NCBI RefSeq assembly: GCF_001422325.1
Contig: NZ_LMMR01000005.1
Coordinates: 310,001-374,000 of the forward strand
Length of the DNA stretch: 64,000 nt
Direction: 5' to 3'
Source of the DNA: Leifsonia sp. Leaf264
Lineage (GTDB): Bacteria; Actinomycetota; Actinomycetes; Actinomycetales; Microbacteriaceae
Both the position numbers and the translations under genes were made by a program. Under the pieces are notes generated by a model that saw only the letters and a list, made by a program, of their open reading frames with translations, was not told the DNA's origin and did not search any database. This document shows, piece after piece, positions 8,655 through 17,098 of this stretch (position 1 is the first letter of the stretch; each line of letters begins with the position of its first letter).

Positions 8655-11156
8655 GTGTACCCACGAACCGTGAAGTTGGCCGCCAGCACCACCCTCGCAG
8701 TTCTCATCAGCGCCGCCTTTGCGGTCATCCCGGCAGCAGCACCAGACGCCTCCGCCTCGACCGGCTGCAAACCTGTCGCCGTCATAGCGTTCCGCGGGTC
8801 TGGGGAGAAGAACCTCGTCGAGACTGTCACCTCGAACGCCGGGAAGGATCATCGCTACGGCAAGACCAACCTCGTCACGAACGGCTGGGAGGGGTGGCGG
8901 CTGAAAGGGATGCTCGAGGAGTACGCCCCAATCACCTACAAAGACGGGTTCAAGGCTGACTCCGTTCCCGTGATCGCGATCGCGCCGCCGGACTCCACCA
9001 CCGATGTCGGGTACCCGGCAGTCGAAGCATGGACCGAGGTGTTCTCGAAGCTGAACGGATCAGCTGTCGCCGGAACCAACGCAGCTGTCAAGAAGATGAC
9101 TGCGTTCAAGGCCAGCCAGCCCGCCGGATGCCCGTCCCCGCAGTTCATCGCGGTCGGCTACTCACAGGGAGCGATGGCGGCACGGCTCCTCGCCCAGGCG
9201 AACCCGAAATCCGTCATCGGGGTTATCGACATCGGCGACCCATACCAAAAGCCTGACTCCGCCGGCAACGAAGGGTCGAAGAAAGCCGGGAACGGCTTCA
9301 TGCGGTGGAACTACCCGTTCCTGCAGTCGACCATCGACAAGTTCTACGGCGAGTCCTTCGCCAAGGCGGCCATCTGTCATGACGGCGACGTCATCTGCGA
9401 CTTCCGATGGGGCACGTCGTACAAGTTCGCGACAGGGGACTTCAAAGACCACGGTTCGTACTACACCTCCGCCTACCCAAACGAAGCGAAGGACAAGGCG
9501 AAGCAGGTAGCCGACCTCGCCCACACATCGTGGAAGCGGACCACGACGACCACACCGCCGACCACCAGGCCCGCGGATGTCGTGTTCGTCATCGACACCA
9601 CGGGATCCATGTCGGGATACATCGACCAGGCTGTCGCAACCGCAGCCAGCGTCGCTGCGTCAACGCTGGCCGCGGCGCCCGGCTCACGTGTCGGTCTGGT
9701 CCAGTTCCGAGACCACGGGGACGACATCGTCGCCCAAACAGTGGTGCCGCTGACCACGAACTTCTCCTCATTGACGGCTGGACTCTCCACCCTCTACGCC
9801 GACGGCGGCGGCGACTGGCCTGAAGCCGTCTACTCAGGAATTGTGGAAGGAGCCCGCCAATCCTGGAAGGCTGGTGTCTCGCGCTCCATCATTCTGATCG
9901 GAGACGCCCCGCCCCATGACCCGGAGGACGTGACGGGCTACACGGCGGCTCAGGTCACAGCAATCTTGAAGGGCGGGCCGATCCCGGCAGCCAAGATGCT
10001 CGCCCGCAGCGCTCCGGTCGAAGATGACTCCCTGGGGCAGGGAACCCAAGACGGACCCGATGCCGTACCACCGACAGCGGACGTTCCGGTTGACGCAGGC
10101 GACGCTCCAGCCGAGCCGCATGTGGATGACACAGGAGACCCAACTCCAGCAACAACACGCTTGGCGCCCACCAGCCCGGTGGCCGCCGCAGAAGAGGCTG
10201 GAAGCTTCGACCCGATCGTCCTGTACGCAGCATCTGCCGTGCCGGAGCTCACCGAAGCTCTGACCCCCATCACCGACGCGACAGGCGGTCAGGTGTTCCC
10301 GATCGACGATCCCGATGGCCTCGACGGAGCGCTGGAGGAGGCGCTGGAGGACACCACTGAGGCACCATCAGCTGCAGTGCGGGTCGGTGAACCGGCCATC
10401 GCAGGCTTGCAGACCGTCATCTCTGCTGTGGACTCCGCCACCTTCGACAACGCCGGAACCTTCGAGTTCGACTTGGACGGAGACGGGACGTTCGAGTTGA
10501 CTCCATCGGAGCCGTCGTTCGCACACGCCTTCCCAACAGCTGGGACGTACACGGTGGGCGTCAAGGTCACCGACACTAAGGGTCGGGCAAGCGTGGCTCA
10601 GACGACTGTCGATGTCCTGCCTGAGTCCGCCACCGAACCGTTGCTGGACTTCACTACTCCGACCCTGACAGTGAAAGCGAGCCCGGGAACTGTGGTCCAG
10701 GGCGCGTTCGCGCCAGTGACAGTCGAGGGCGGAGAGCCATCCGAGTACCTCCTCGTCCCGGAAGGGGACGACGTATGGACCACCGCTCCGACCTACACCG
10801 CGCCGGTTCCAGAGAACTGGGCAACTGCAGGCCTGGAGATCCCCGCAACCGTACCCACCGGCTCATACAGCCTCGTCATCGGTTCGGAAACTTCCGGCTG
10901 GGGTCAAGGGACACTGCAGGTCACGGCGGCACCCGCCGGACCGACCACCCCGCCGACGACACCGCCCAGCGCCGGCCCCGCGGGGGCCGACGGCCCTACC
11001 CCGATAGCCGGGCCGTCCGGAAGCTCGGGAACTACGCAGCTTTCATCCACCGGTGCTGATCCGTCGGCCGCATTGCTGACCGCATCCCTGCTCGCTGTCG
11101 CAGGCTTGCTTCTCGCAGGGTTCGCTCGCCGCCGGAAAGTTGGCGGCGACCGGTAG
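8655..11156 (+). CDS. Wall-anchored cutinase / von Willebrand A / PKD fusion
   Basis: 833 residues, exported. A signal peptide (about 1-35, ending ASAST) is followed by a cutinase domain with nucleophile motif GYSQG (Ser170), the ICHDGDVICD acid region and a DHGSYYT histidine, as in mycobacterial cutinase-like esterases. A Thr/Pro linker leads to a von Willebrand A domain (from about 305) with MIDAS-like DTTGSMSG and IILIGDAPPHD, then a PKD-like module near 585-655 (DLDGDGTFEL, FPTAGTYTV), a Pro-rich stalk and the sorting signal LSSTG (about 796), a hydrophobic helix and RRRK. LSSTG differs from canonical LPXTG. GTG 8655 is the start. Likely hydrolyses esters (cutin, lipids) at the cell surface while the VWA part binds a ligand. 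This fusion looks unusual. Confidence 0.85.
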   Translation: MYPRTVKLAASTTLAVLISAAFAVIPAAAPDASASTGCKPVAVIAFRGSGEKNLVETVTSNAGKDHRYGKTNLVTNGWEGWRLKGMLEEYAPITYKDGFKADSVPVIAIAPPDSTTDVGYPAVEAWTEVFSKLNGSAVAGTNAAVKKMTAFKASQPAGCPSPQFIAVGYSQGAMAARLLAQANPKSVIGVIDIGDPYQKPDSAGNEGSKKAGNGFMRWNYPFLQSTIDKFYGESFAKAAICHDGDVICDFRWGTSYKFATGDFKDHGSYYTSAYPNEAKDKAKQVADLAHTSWKRTTTTTPPTTRPADVVFVIDTTGSMSGYIDQAVATAASVAASTLAAAPGSRVGLVQFRDHGDDIVAQTVVPLTTNFSSLTAGLSTLYADGGGDWPEAVYSGIVEGARQSWKAGVSRSIILIGDAPPHDPEDVTGYTAAQVTAILKGGPIPAAKMLARSAPVEDDSLGQGTQDGPDAVPPTADVPVDAGDAPAEPHVDDTGDPTPATTRLAPTSPVAAAEEAGSFDPIVLYAASAVPELTEALTPITDATGGQVFPIDDPDGLDGALEEALEDTTEAPSAAVRVGEPAIAGLQTVISAVDSATFDNAGTFEFDLDGDGTFELTPSEPSFAHAFPTAGTYTVGVKVTDTKGRASVAQTTVDVLPESATEPLLDFTTPTLTVKASPGTVVQGAFAPVTVEGGEPSEYLLVPEGDDVWTTAPTYTAPVPENWATAGLEIPATVPTGSYSLVIGSETSGWGQGTLQVTAAPAGPTTPPTTPPSAGPAGADGPTPIAGPSGSSGTTQLSSTGADPSAALLTASLLAVAGLLLAGFARRRKVGGDR

Positions 11157-11330
11157 CCCCGCGGTTAGCAGCCCCGTCAGGAGCCAGGAAATCGACGCGT
11201 GACCTTCTGGTGAGGAACGCTCACAGCTTGCTTCCAACGTTCGTACAGACGTCACTCACTCCCGCCATGTAGCTTCGCCGATTGGGGTGAAGTAGCCTCG
11301 CGCCCTCTTCCCCTCACCTGAAAACCGTTG

Positions 11331-11837
11331 ATGACTCTTAGCACTCCGATCGTCGCGAGCTCCGCGACGCTCTTCCTCGCTGCTGCCGCAGTTGTACTGT
11401 TCGCGGCTTCCCCTGCCTCTGCTCCTGGTTACAGCGCCGACTCAGCAGACCAGAATCTCTCGAACGTGGTCGTCACCGAGTCGGACTACAGCACCATCAG
11501 CGACGGCACGACGCCGATCGACAACGAAACCAAGCGGTTCGTGCATCGGCACAACGAGCAGTCAGCTGGCCGTGATCAGGTTGCGTTCCCGGCTGAGCCG
11601 ACGGTTGCGCCGTCGACGTCCGAACCGGTTTCCGCCGAGCCCGTCGACGAGACGTCACCCACCGTGAAGCCGACCCCGCGCCCGGAACCCGCGAAGCCTT
11701 CCGAGCCGACCGGCGCGGTGGAGACGCCGGAGCCGGCCGCCCCTGAAGCGGAACCTGACCCTTCGAAGCCCAACGTCGGCTCGTCAGCACCTGCCAACGA
11801 CGACGAGGCCGTGGAGCCAGGCCCGACCGTCGGCTGA
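11331..11837 (+). CDS. Secreted Pro/Glu-rich protein
   Basis: 168 residues. Signal peptide (1-30, ending SPASA) and then a low-complexity acidic tail rich in Pro, Glu, Ala and Ser (from about 90 on), with a short conserved-looking segment NETKRFVHRHNEQ in between. No membrane anchor at the C-terminus. ATG 11331 follows TTG 11328; the Shine-Dalgarno is weak. The 174-base gap before it holds no gene that I can see. Function unknown. Confidence 0.62.
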   Translation: MTLSTPIVASSATLFLAAAAVVLFAASPASAPGYSADSADQNLSNVVVTESDYSTISDGTTPIDNETKRFVHRHNEQSAGRDQVAFPAEPTVAPSTSEPVSAEPVDETSPTVKPTPRPEPAKPSEPTGAVETPEPAAPEAEPDPSKPNVGSSAPANDDEAVEPGPTVG

Positions 11838-11845
11838 CGCTTCGT

Positions 11846-12088
11846 CTACCTGGTTCGGTCTCGCTTGGCCCTGACCATCGTGTAGATGGTGAGCGGCGCG
11901 ATCCAGAGCAGGGCGAGCGCGGTGAGGATGATGGCGACCACCTGCATCGCCCCGGTCGCACCGTCGAGGTAGCTCAGGATCGCGACGGTCAGGCCGAGGG
12001 CGAGCAGTGCGGTCGCGGTCAGCCCCCACCGAGTCGGGATCATCCACCATTGACGGTTCTGCTGTGGTGTGGTCATCGGCTTCACCAT
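11846..12088 (-). CDS. Small two-helix membrane protein, 80 aa
   Basis: Two membrane helices (about 21-41 and 47-70) flanked by basic residues at both ends (QQNRQWW and VRAKRDRTR), so both termini should be cytoplasmic. Start either ATG 12088 (AGAAAG seven bases upstream) or ATG 12076. Converges with the secreted Pro-rich gene, nine bases apart. Unknown function. Confidence 0.62.
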   Translation of the reverse strand: MVKPMTTPQQNRQWWMIPTRWGLTATALLALGLTVAILSYLDGATGAMQVVAIILTALALLWIAPLTIYTMVRAKRDRTR

Positions 12089-12152
12089 AGGGCTTTCTGT
12101 GTTCGGATCTCGCTCTGGGGCTCGATGGCGTGTCTGTGCGCGCCTGCGGAGG

Positions 12153-13514
12153 TCACGCCGCCTCGAGCATCTTCTGCTGGGCGAGCACCTGCTGCGCTGC
12201 GCGTTCCACCGCCACGGTCACTGGGTCGGTGATCTCCGCGTCGGGGCGGGCGTTGAACCGGCCGTAGAACTGCCGCACCTTCCCGTCGGTGGACAGTTCG
12301 ATGTTGGCGAGTAGGCCGCCGGTCTCCTCGTTGGTGACGGCGAGCAGGTACGTGTGGCCGCTGATCGCCTGTGACCGGTACGACGCGATGCAGTGCTGCA
12401 TCTGGTCACCCCAGTCGAGCAGCTGGTCGGTCTCCCGTGCCGCTTCGATGATGTGGCCGGCCGCACGGATCCCGTCGACAGCGTCGGTGACCGGGTGCGA
12501 CGGGATCGGCAGGTTCATGTTCCTGAACCGGCGGACGGTTGACGCCAGGGCGTCGTGGAGTTCACGCCACGTCTTCGCCTGCGCCACAGCGGGTGGCGGT
12601 GTGGTGGTCCACGCTTCGGTGCCGGCAGCGTCGGTCAGCGTCTTGTACGAGTAGACGGCGTCTTCGATCCAGCGGAACCCGTCCTTGGTGATTCCGGGGA
12701 TCAGCATCAGCAGCCGTCGGCGGCGTTGCGGCGGGACGAGCGCGAACAGCTTCCCGAAGCTTGGTAGCTCACGCTCACCTCCCCACCCGAACTTGCGGAC
12801 CTTCGCCCAGTCGGTCGGTGTGGCGACGGACGCTCGGAGGAACTCCACCAGCCAGTCCACCTCAACGTGCTTCGCTGCCTCGCGGGCGATCTGGACGTCG
12901 AACATGTTGGCTGCGGCCACGGCCTTCACCAGGTCTTTCCGGGTGCGGCGGACGCCGAACGTTGCAGTGGTGAACTCCGCGGCGGTCTTGGCCCGAAGTG
13001 CACGTGCCGGGATGTGTCGGTGGCGGGGACCGGTGAGGATCCCGTCCTGACCTGCCTTCGCCAGCTCCAGGAGGTACGGGTGGGCGACGGCACGGAACAG
13101 CTCAGACTTCTTCATCGTCTCGTGGCCCTCGGGGACACCAGTGGTGCGGTGCAGCATTCGTGTGGCGGCTTCCAACAGCTCCGGCGGGAAGGTCCTGTCG
13201 TTGTCCAGCAGATGCCGTGTCTGCTCCCACGATTCCGTCATCACCGACGGTTTGTTCCTGGTGGCGGCGCTGCGGCTGCGGATCCGCAGCAGACGTTCGC
13301 CGGACTTCGTCGGCTTCGCGGAGAAGAACGTCCGCGCGCCGTAGTACCAGTAGCTCACCTCGCGCCCATCCTTCAGGGGGCGGGTGCGAGTCTGCGACTC
13401 GGTGAACGTGACGGTGTCGAACTTCTCGATGATGATGCCGCGTTCGGGGATGACGGTGTGGCGGTCCACCCAATGCTGGGCGGGCAGGGCGATGGTGGCG
13501 GGCGCGGTGGGCAT
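12153..13514 (-). CDS. PcfJ-like protein, 453 aa
   Basis: The C-terminal third carries the PcfJ signature: DWGDQMQHCIASY near 367-379, then GHTYLLAVTNEETGGLLANIELS and a QFYGRFNARP segment. The His-Cys pair with a downstream beta-hairpin is typical of the PcfJ domain, named from the enterococcal conjugative plasmid pCF10. The N-terminal 150 residues contain WYYGARTFFSAKPTKSGERLLRIR, also seen in PcfJ proteins. The biochemical role of the family is unknown. ATG 13514 has AAGGAGG eight bases upstream and a class 1 box 22 bases before the start. No export signal. Confidence 0.75.
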   Translation of the reverse strand: MPTAPATIALPAQHWVDRHTVIPERGIIIEKFDTVTFTESQTRTRPLKDGREVSYWYYGARTFFSAKPTKSGERLLRIRSRSAATRNKPSVMTESWEQTRHLLDNDRTFPPELLEAATRMLHRTTGVPEGHETMKKSELFRAVAHPYLLELAKAGQDGILTGPRHRHIPARALRAKTAAEFTTATFGVRRTRKDLVKAVAAANMFDVQIAREAAKHVEVDWLVEFLRASVATPTDWAKVRKFGWGGERELPSFGKLFALVPPQRRRRLLMLIPGITKDGFRWIEDAVYSYKTLTDAAGTEAWTTTPPPAVAQAKTWRELHDALASTVRRFRNMNLPIPSHPVTDAVDGIRAAGHIIEAARETDQLLDWGDQMQHCIASYRSQAISGHTYLLAVTNEETGGLLANIELSTDGKVRQFYGRFNARPDAEITDPVTVAVERAAQQVLAQQKMLEAA

Positions 13515-13536
13515 GGTGGAACCTCCTTGGTTCCTA

Positions 13537-13545
13537 CATGCGCGG
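13537..13545 (-). promoter_or_regulatory. CCGCGCATG box (class 1), copy 17
   Basis: Reads CCGCGCATGTAGGA on the minus strand, 22 bases before the PcfJ-like gene; a strong Shine-Dalgarno lies between box and start. Confidence 0.6.
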
Positions 13546-13579
13546 AATCACCAGCTCGTGAGGAAGGCGATAGCCAGGC

Positions 13580-14248
13580 TCAGGTGTTCGGCGGTTCCAC
13601 CAGCAGCACCGGCCCAGCCTTCGGCGCCGGCCACACCTGCACGACGTACACCTCGTCGAGGTCGTCGCTGACACCGTCGTAGTGGAGTTCGCGGCCGCGG
13701 GCTGAGATCCGCACCCGGTAGTCACCGGGTCCGTTGATCGCTGCGCTGCGGATCTGCGCTGCATCTTCGAACGAGGTGATGTCGATGATCCCGAACTCGG
13801 AGTGGATGGATGCCTCCCCGACCCATTCGCCGTCCAGCATCGGCGGTTCCTCACGGGTGGCTTCCACCCGGATGGGGACCAGTCCGGTGTTCAGCCCGGT
13901 GAACACCACCACCCCGGTGTCGGACAGCGCGAACAGACGGTTCTGGTAGTTGGTCGTGGTGAAGATGCTGCCGTCGCCGTCCGGGTGGGCTCCGTCGACG
14001 GAGAAGAACCCTTCGTGGATGCGGATGGTGGCCGCCGCCGTGAACGGCTCACCGCCCGTGTGCGTCTTCGGCGGTCTGACGCCGAGGTTCGCCCTGATCG
14101 CCGCCGCCCGCTCCGCGTCGGTCATCGGCGGGTGGAGTTCGTGTGCCCGGATCAGCGCCGCCCGCGCCGCCGCGGCATCTTCATCGTCCTGCAGAGGCTG
14201 GATGATCTGAGCGAACAGGTAACTGTCTCGGTCGCGGTCGTCTGTCAC
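13580..14248 (-). CDS. Hypothetical protein, 222 aa
   Basis: No family recognised. The N-terminal 75 residues are helical and charged; the rest is beta-rich (FFSVDGAHPDGDGSIFTTTNY, TGVVVFTGLN, DYRVRISARGRELHYD). The N-terminal ARAALIRAHELHPPMTDAERAA patch may be a small helical adaptor. I choose GTG 14248 because TACTCT (14256-14261, minus strand) ends seven bases before it and there is no Shine-Dalgarno, the leaderless layout used elsewhere here; GTG 14278 is the alternative. Confidence 0.65.
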   Translation of the reverse strand: MTDDRDRDSYLFAQIIQPLQDDEDAAAARAALIRAHELHPPMTDAERAAAIRANLGVRPPKTHTGGEPFTAAATIRIHEGFFSVDGAHPDGDGSIFTTTNYQNRLFALSDTGVVVFTGLNTGLVPIRVEATREEPPMLDGEWVGEASIHSEFGIIDITSFEDAAQIRSAAINGPGDYRVRISARGRELHYDGVSDDLDEVYVVQVWPAPKAGPVLLVEPPNT

Positions 14249-14461
14249 GACGGTCAGAGTATCGCGGGCTTCCCACACTGGATCTCGGATCCATTGGTCA
14301 ATCGGGTCTGAGCGGCGTACTACTCGGTGCAGCCACTCAGCAGCAGCGGCTCACACCCTCCCGCCAAATTGGGTCGGTGAAGCGCTGGCCACAGCGCCGC
14401 CAGCTGCGTATGAGTAGTCGGGACCAAATCGGCCCCAGCACCGAAACGAAACGAGAACCCC

Positions 14462-15025
14462 ATGACCAACCCCTTCAACCCCAGCTTCGACGACATGCTG
14501 CGCGACCTCCTGTCGACGCTCGAGGCGACCGGCACCCACCCGGTCCCGGACGGCATCACCGACCCGACGGACGCCGGCGGAAAGATCCTGTCGGCGATCG
14601 AGAGCCTCCGCTCGACCGCCGGCATCCGTCCCGGAGACTGGAAGGTCGCGAACCAGCACCGTCTCGGCGGGATCGTCGAAGCGTTCACCGTACTGCTCAC
14701 CGCTGTCCCCGGCACCGTCCTCATGGACATGCCGACGTCGATGGTCGAGGACGACGGGCCGTCCATCGGGTTCTTCGCCCTCCTCCCCTACGGGACGTTC
14801 GCACCGATCACCGTGATGTTCCTCGCCCAGCACCAGGCCGTCACCAACCCGTGCTCGCCGTTCACCGGCTTCGTGGAGGAGGAGATCCAGGTGACGCTGG
14901 CCGGGGTGCGCCCGGACGCCGAGACGCAGCAGGTGTGCGACCAGGTGGAGGAGTTCTTCATGGCGCAGCTCCGCCGCGGTCGCGGTGTGGCCGGGTACTA
15001 CGGGATCGCCGACCAGCTGGTGTGA
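14462..15025 (+). CDS. Hypothetical cytoplasmic protein, 187 aa
   Basis: No family recognised. Mostly helical: an N-terminal helix (DDMLRDLLSTLEATGTHPVPD), a hydrophobic core (AFTVLLTAVPGTVLMDMP and GFFALLPYGTFAPITVMFLAQH) and a C-terminal helix (CDQVEEFFMAQLRRG). The hydrophobic stretches are too short and Pro-broken to be confident membrane helices. ATG 14462 follows AACGAGA. The 213-base gap before it holds nothing obvious beyond a possible TATGAGT -10 at 14410. Converges with the nuclease-like gene. Confidence 0.65.
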   Translation: MTNPFNPSFDDMLRDLLSTLEATGTHPVPDGITDPTDAGGKILSAIESLRSTAGIRPGDWKVANQHRLGGIVEAFTVLLTAVPGTVLMDMPTSMVEDDGPSIGFFALLPYGTFAPITVMFLAQHQAVTNPCSPFTGFVEEEIQVTLAGVRPDAETQQVCDQVEEFFMAQLRRGRGVAGYYGIADQLV

Positions 15026-15085
15026 CCGAAGGCGTGGCCGGGGTGGGAGCGGAACTCACCCCGGCCTGCCTGTTCAGCTGAAGGA

Positions 15086-15652
15086 CTACGGTGCGAGCAG
15101 CGCCGCGACAGCGTCAACCCGATCCTGCACTTCCTGTTCCGGTGTGCCGAAGCCGACTGCGGGGAGCATCGACAGCATGGTGATCCAGGCGTTCTGAAGT
15201 GACGGCGTAACGTCGACGCCGGCTTTCCAAAGCTGGCCGACCCGGACGGCGACGGAGTTGCTCCGCTCCCGGTACTTCCCGTGTTCCGCCACCTCTGCCG
15301 GCGACCATTCCCTTGCTGCGGACACCCGGTTCTCGGCGACGAGGATGAACAGGCACACGTCGTACCCGTCGGACCGGATCGCGGAGAACGTCTGTGAGCT
15401 GCTGGTGTCCGCGGCGACGTTGCGGACCTTCACCTGCACACGCCGGCCATCCTCGGCGATGAGGTCGTAAGACTTCGCGGAGTTGTTCTCCAGCGTCCCG
15501 CCGTAGGCGATCGCAGCCGCGTATTCGGCGAGGTCACCGACGGGTGCGTTCTTCGTCCGGACGAGACCGCGCCGGCGGAGCTCGTCGAGGATCCCGGAGT
15601 ACGTGTCGAGGAGCTCCCCGACGGTCAAGGTAGTGAGGTCGATGCTGGTCAC
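15086..15652 (-). CDS. PD-(D/E)XK-like protein (DUF6998-type)
   Basis: 188 residues. The motif order GDLAEY (E43), NSAKSYD (D63) and QVKVR (Q73-V-K75) is that of the restriction-endonuclease-like fold, in which E, D and (E/Q)xK form the metal site; the same spacing is seen in stand-alone DUF6998 proteins. An N-terminal helix (1-30) and a C-terminal helical extension complete it. No methylase partner is next to it, so it is not an obvious restriction-modification pair. GTG 15652 is the start, six bases after CACAAT with no Shine-Dalgarno. A nuclease role is inferred. Confidence 0.68.
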   Translation of the reverse strand: MTSIDLTTLTVGELLDTYSGILDELRRRGLVRTKNAPVGDLAEYAAAIAYGGTLENNSAKSYDLIAEDGRRVQVKVRNVAADTSSSQTFSAIRSDGYDVCLFILVAENRVSAAREWSPAEVAEHGKYRERSNSVAVRVGQLWKAGVDVTPSLQNAWITMLSMLPAVGFGTPEQEVQDRVDAVAALLAP

Positions 15653-15711
15653 CGGTCGATTGTGTCAGCACCGTGCGACGTAAACGGGCGGCGCCACCGA
15701 AGTGACAAAGT

Positions 15712-15720
15712 CCGCACATG
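15712..15720 (+). promoter_or_regulatory. CCGCACATG box (class 1), copy 2
   Basis: CCGCACATG followed by TCGGTGG, 39 bases before TTG 15760. The ATG inside the box lies in frame with the gene and could be mistaken for its start. Confidence 0.6.
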
Positions 15721-15759
15721 TCGGTGGTGAATCCCAACCCCACCGTCGAAGGAGCCACC

Positions 15760-16272
15760 TTGGTCACATTCACCGGCATCGACGCCACCGTCGAGCTTCT
15801 CGCCCCGTTCCTCGGACAGCCCGTCGTCATCACCTCGAAGATTCCGGGCGACCGTGAACTCCAGGCCTTCGGTGTGTTCGGGTCCGCGGTCATCGATCCC
15901 ATGCACCACCGCGGCATCAGTGCGGACATCACGTTCTCGGGCGGCGGCTCATTCAGCTGGCACCACTCCGCTGCAGTCACCGTCGACCTGCTCGACCAGA
16001 CGGCTGACCTGATCCCTCCCGTAGCTCAGGTCGGCAGCCGGTCCGACAACGACAAGACCACCATCACCCTGTACACGGCGAACCGCGGCGACGTGATCGT
16101 CACGGAAGACGTGCACAACGACGACAACTACAGCGCGTACCCCGGGCATTACACCCCACGACAGGCCCTCAGCGCCTACCTCGGCCGGGACCTCCTTCTC
16201 CGCGACATCGTCAACGGCGGGCAGCGCGTCGCCAACGGTGAAACGTGGGACATCTTCCACGTCACCCGCTAA
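15760..16272 (+). CDS. Tandem paralogue family member 1 (VTFTG... protein)
   Basis: 170 residues, first of three tandem paralogues that all begin (V/I)TFTG and contain LAPF.GQP, then a beta-rich region with FSGGGSFSWH, and a C-terminal module ALSAYLGRDLLLRDIVNGGQ...W.I.HV. No known family recognised. TTG 15760 is chosen because it aligns with the ATG starts of the two paralogues and has GAAGGAG six bases upstream; the frame opens earlier, inside the class 1 box. Probably the first gene of a three-gene operon. Confidence 0.72.
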   Translation: MVTFTGIDATVELLAPFLGQPVVITSKIPGDRELQAFGVFGSAVIDPMHHRGISADITFSGGGSFSWHHSAAVTVDLLDQTADLIPPVAQVGSRSDNDKTTITLYTANRGDVIVTEDVHNDDNYSAYPGHYTPRQALSAYLGRDLLLRDIVNGGQRVANGETWDIFHVTR

Positions 16273-16291
16273 CCACGAAGGACAACAACTC

Positions 16292-17053
16292 ATGATCACG
16301 TTCACCGGCACCACAGCCACCATCGAGCAGCTCGCTCCGCTCATCGGGCAGGTCCTCACCGTCAAAGTGACCGACGCGATTCAGGGCACCACGGTCGCAG
16401 CTGGCGTCGTCGCTTCGCTCGAACTGCGGGATCTCTCACCGCACCCCGAAGACAGGACCCAAGGCCGGATCTACTTCGCCGGCGGCGGCCACATCGGCTG
16501 GAAGCGCAGCAACGAGATCGTCATCACCCTGCCCGACGACATGACCTGGAAGCCAGCGCCTGCCGCCGAGAAGGACGAGCCGGACAACGACAAGATCACC
16601 TCCACCTTCTACGTCCGGTACACCACCGAGGGCACCATCGTCACCACCGACCCGACGGCCACCGGTGTCACTTACAGCGACATGCCGTCACCGCTCAAGG
16701 CGCTGTCCCATCAGGTCGGCCGGAATCTGAAGCGCGGCGACATCGAGGACGGCGGCCAGCTCGTCACCCCCCACGCCACCTGGGAGGTCTGGCACGTCCC
16801 CACGAACGCCACCGCCCACACTGACAAGCCGGCCACCGCCGACAACACCATCACGCTGTACGCCCAGTACACCGAGGAGGGCACCGTCGTCACCGCCGAC
16901 CCCACAGAACCCGGCATCACCTACGAGCGGAACCTCGGCGCTGTGCGAGCCATCCGCAAGCACCTGAACGACCTCCCCGGCGACGACATCTACTCATCCG
17001 GCATGTACACGCTCCTCGGCGAAGAGTGGATGGTCTGGCACGTAACCGTCTGA
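16292..17053 (+). CDS. Tandem paralogue family member 2, with duplicated C-terminal module
   Basis: 253 residues. It shares the MITFTG N-terminus and FAGGGHIGWKRS core with its neighbours, but carries the C-terminal module twice (about 105-175 and 182-253; each has TLYAQYTEEGTVVTADPT-type sequence, GD(I/D)..., and ends W.VWHV). Internal duplication is therefore clear. ATG 16292 has GAAGGA nine bases upstream, the same spacing as member 3. It lies 19 bases after member 1. Unknown function. Confidence 0.75.
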   Translation: MITFTGTTATIEQLAPLIGQVLTVKVTDAIQGTTVAAGVVASLELRDLSPHPEDRTQGRIYFAGGGHIGWKRSNEIVITLPDDMTWKPAPAAEKDEPDNDKITSTFYVRYTTEGTIVTTDPTATGVTYSDMPSPLKALSHQVGRNLKRGDIEDGGQLVTPHATWEVWHVPTNATAHTDKPATADNTITLYAQYTEEGTVVTADPTEPGITYERNLGAVRAIRKHLNDLPGDDIYSSGMYTLLGEEWMVWHVTV

Positions 17054-17098
17054 CCTGACCCGCCGCCACCCATCACAACTTCGAAGGAACAACACCTC

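Noticed and set aside
15718-15759. Gene starts at the ATG inside class 1 boxes (also 19767, 29892, 29213 frames)
   Set aside because: The ATG belongs to a box repeated upstream of unrelated genes, and a better start with a Shine-Dalgarno or paralogue alignment lies downstream.
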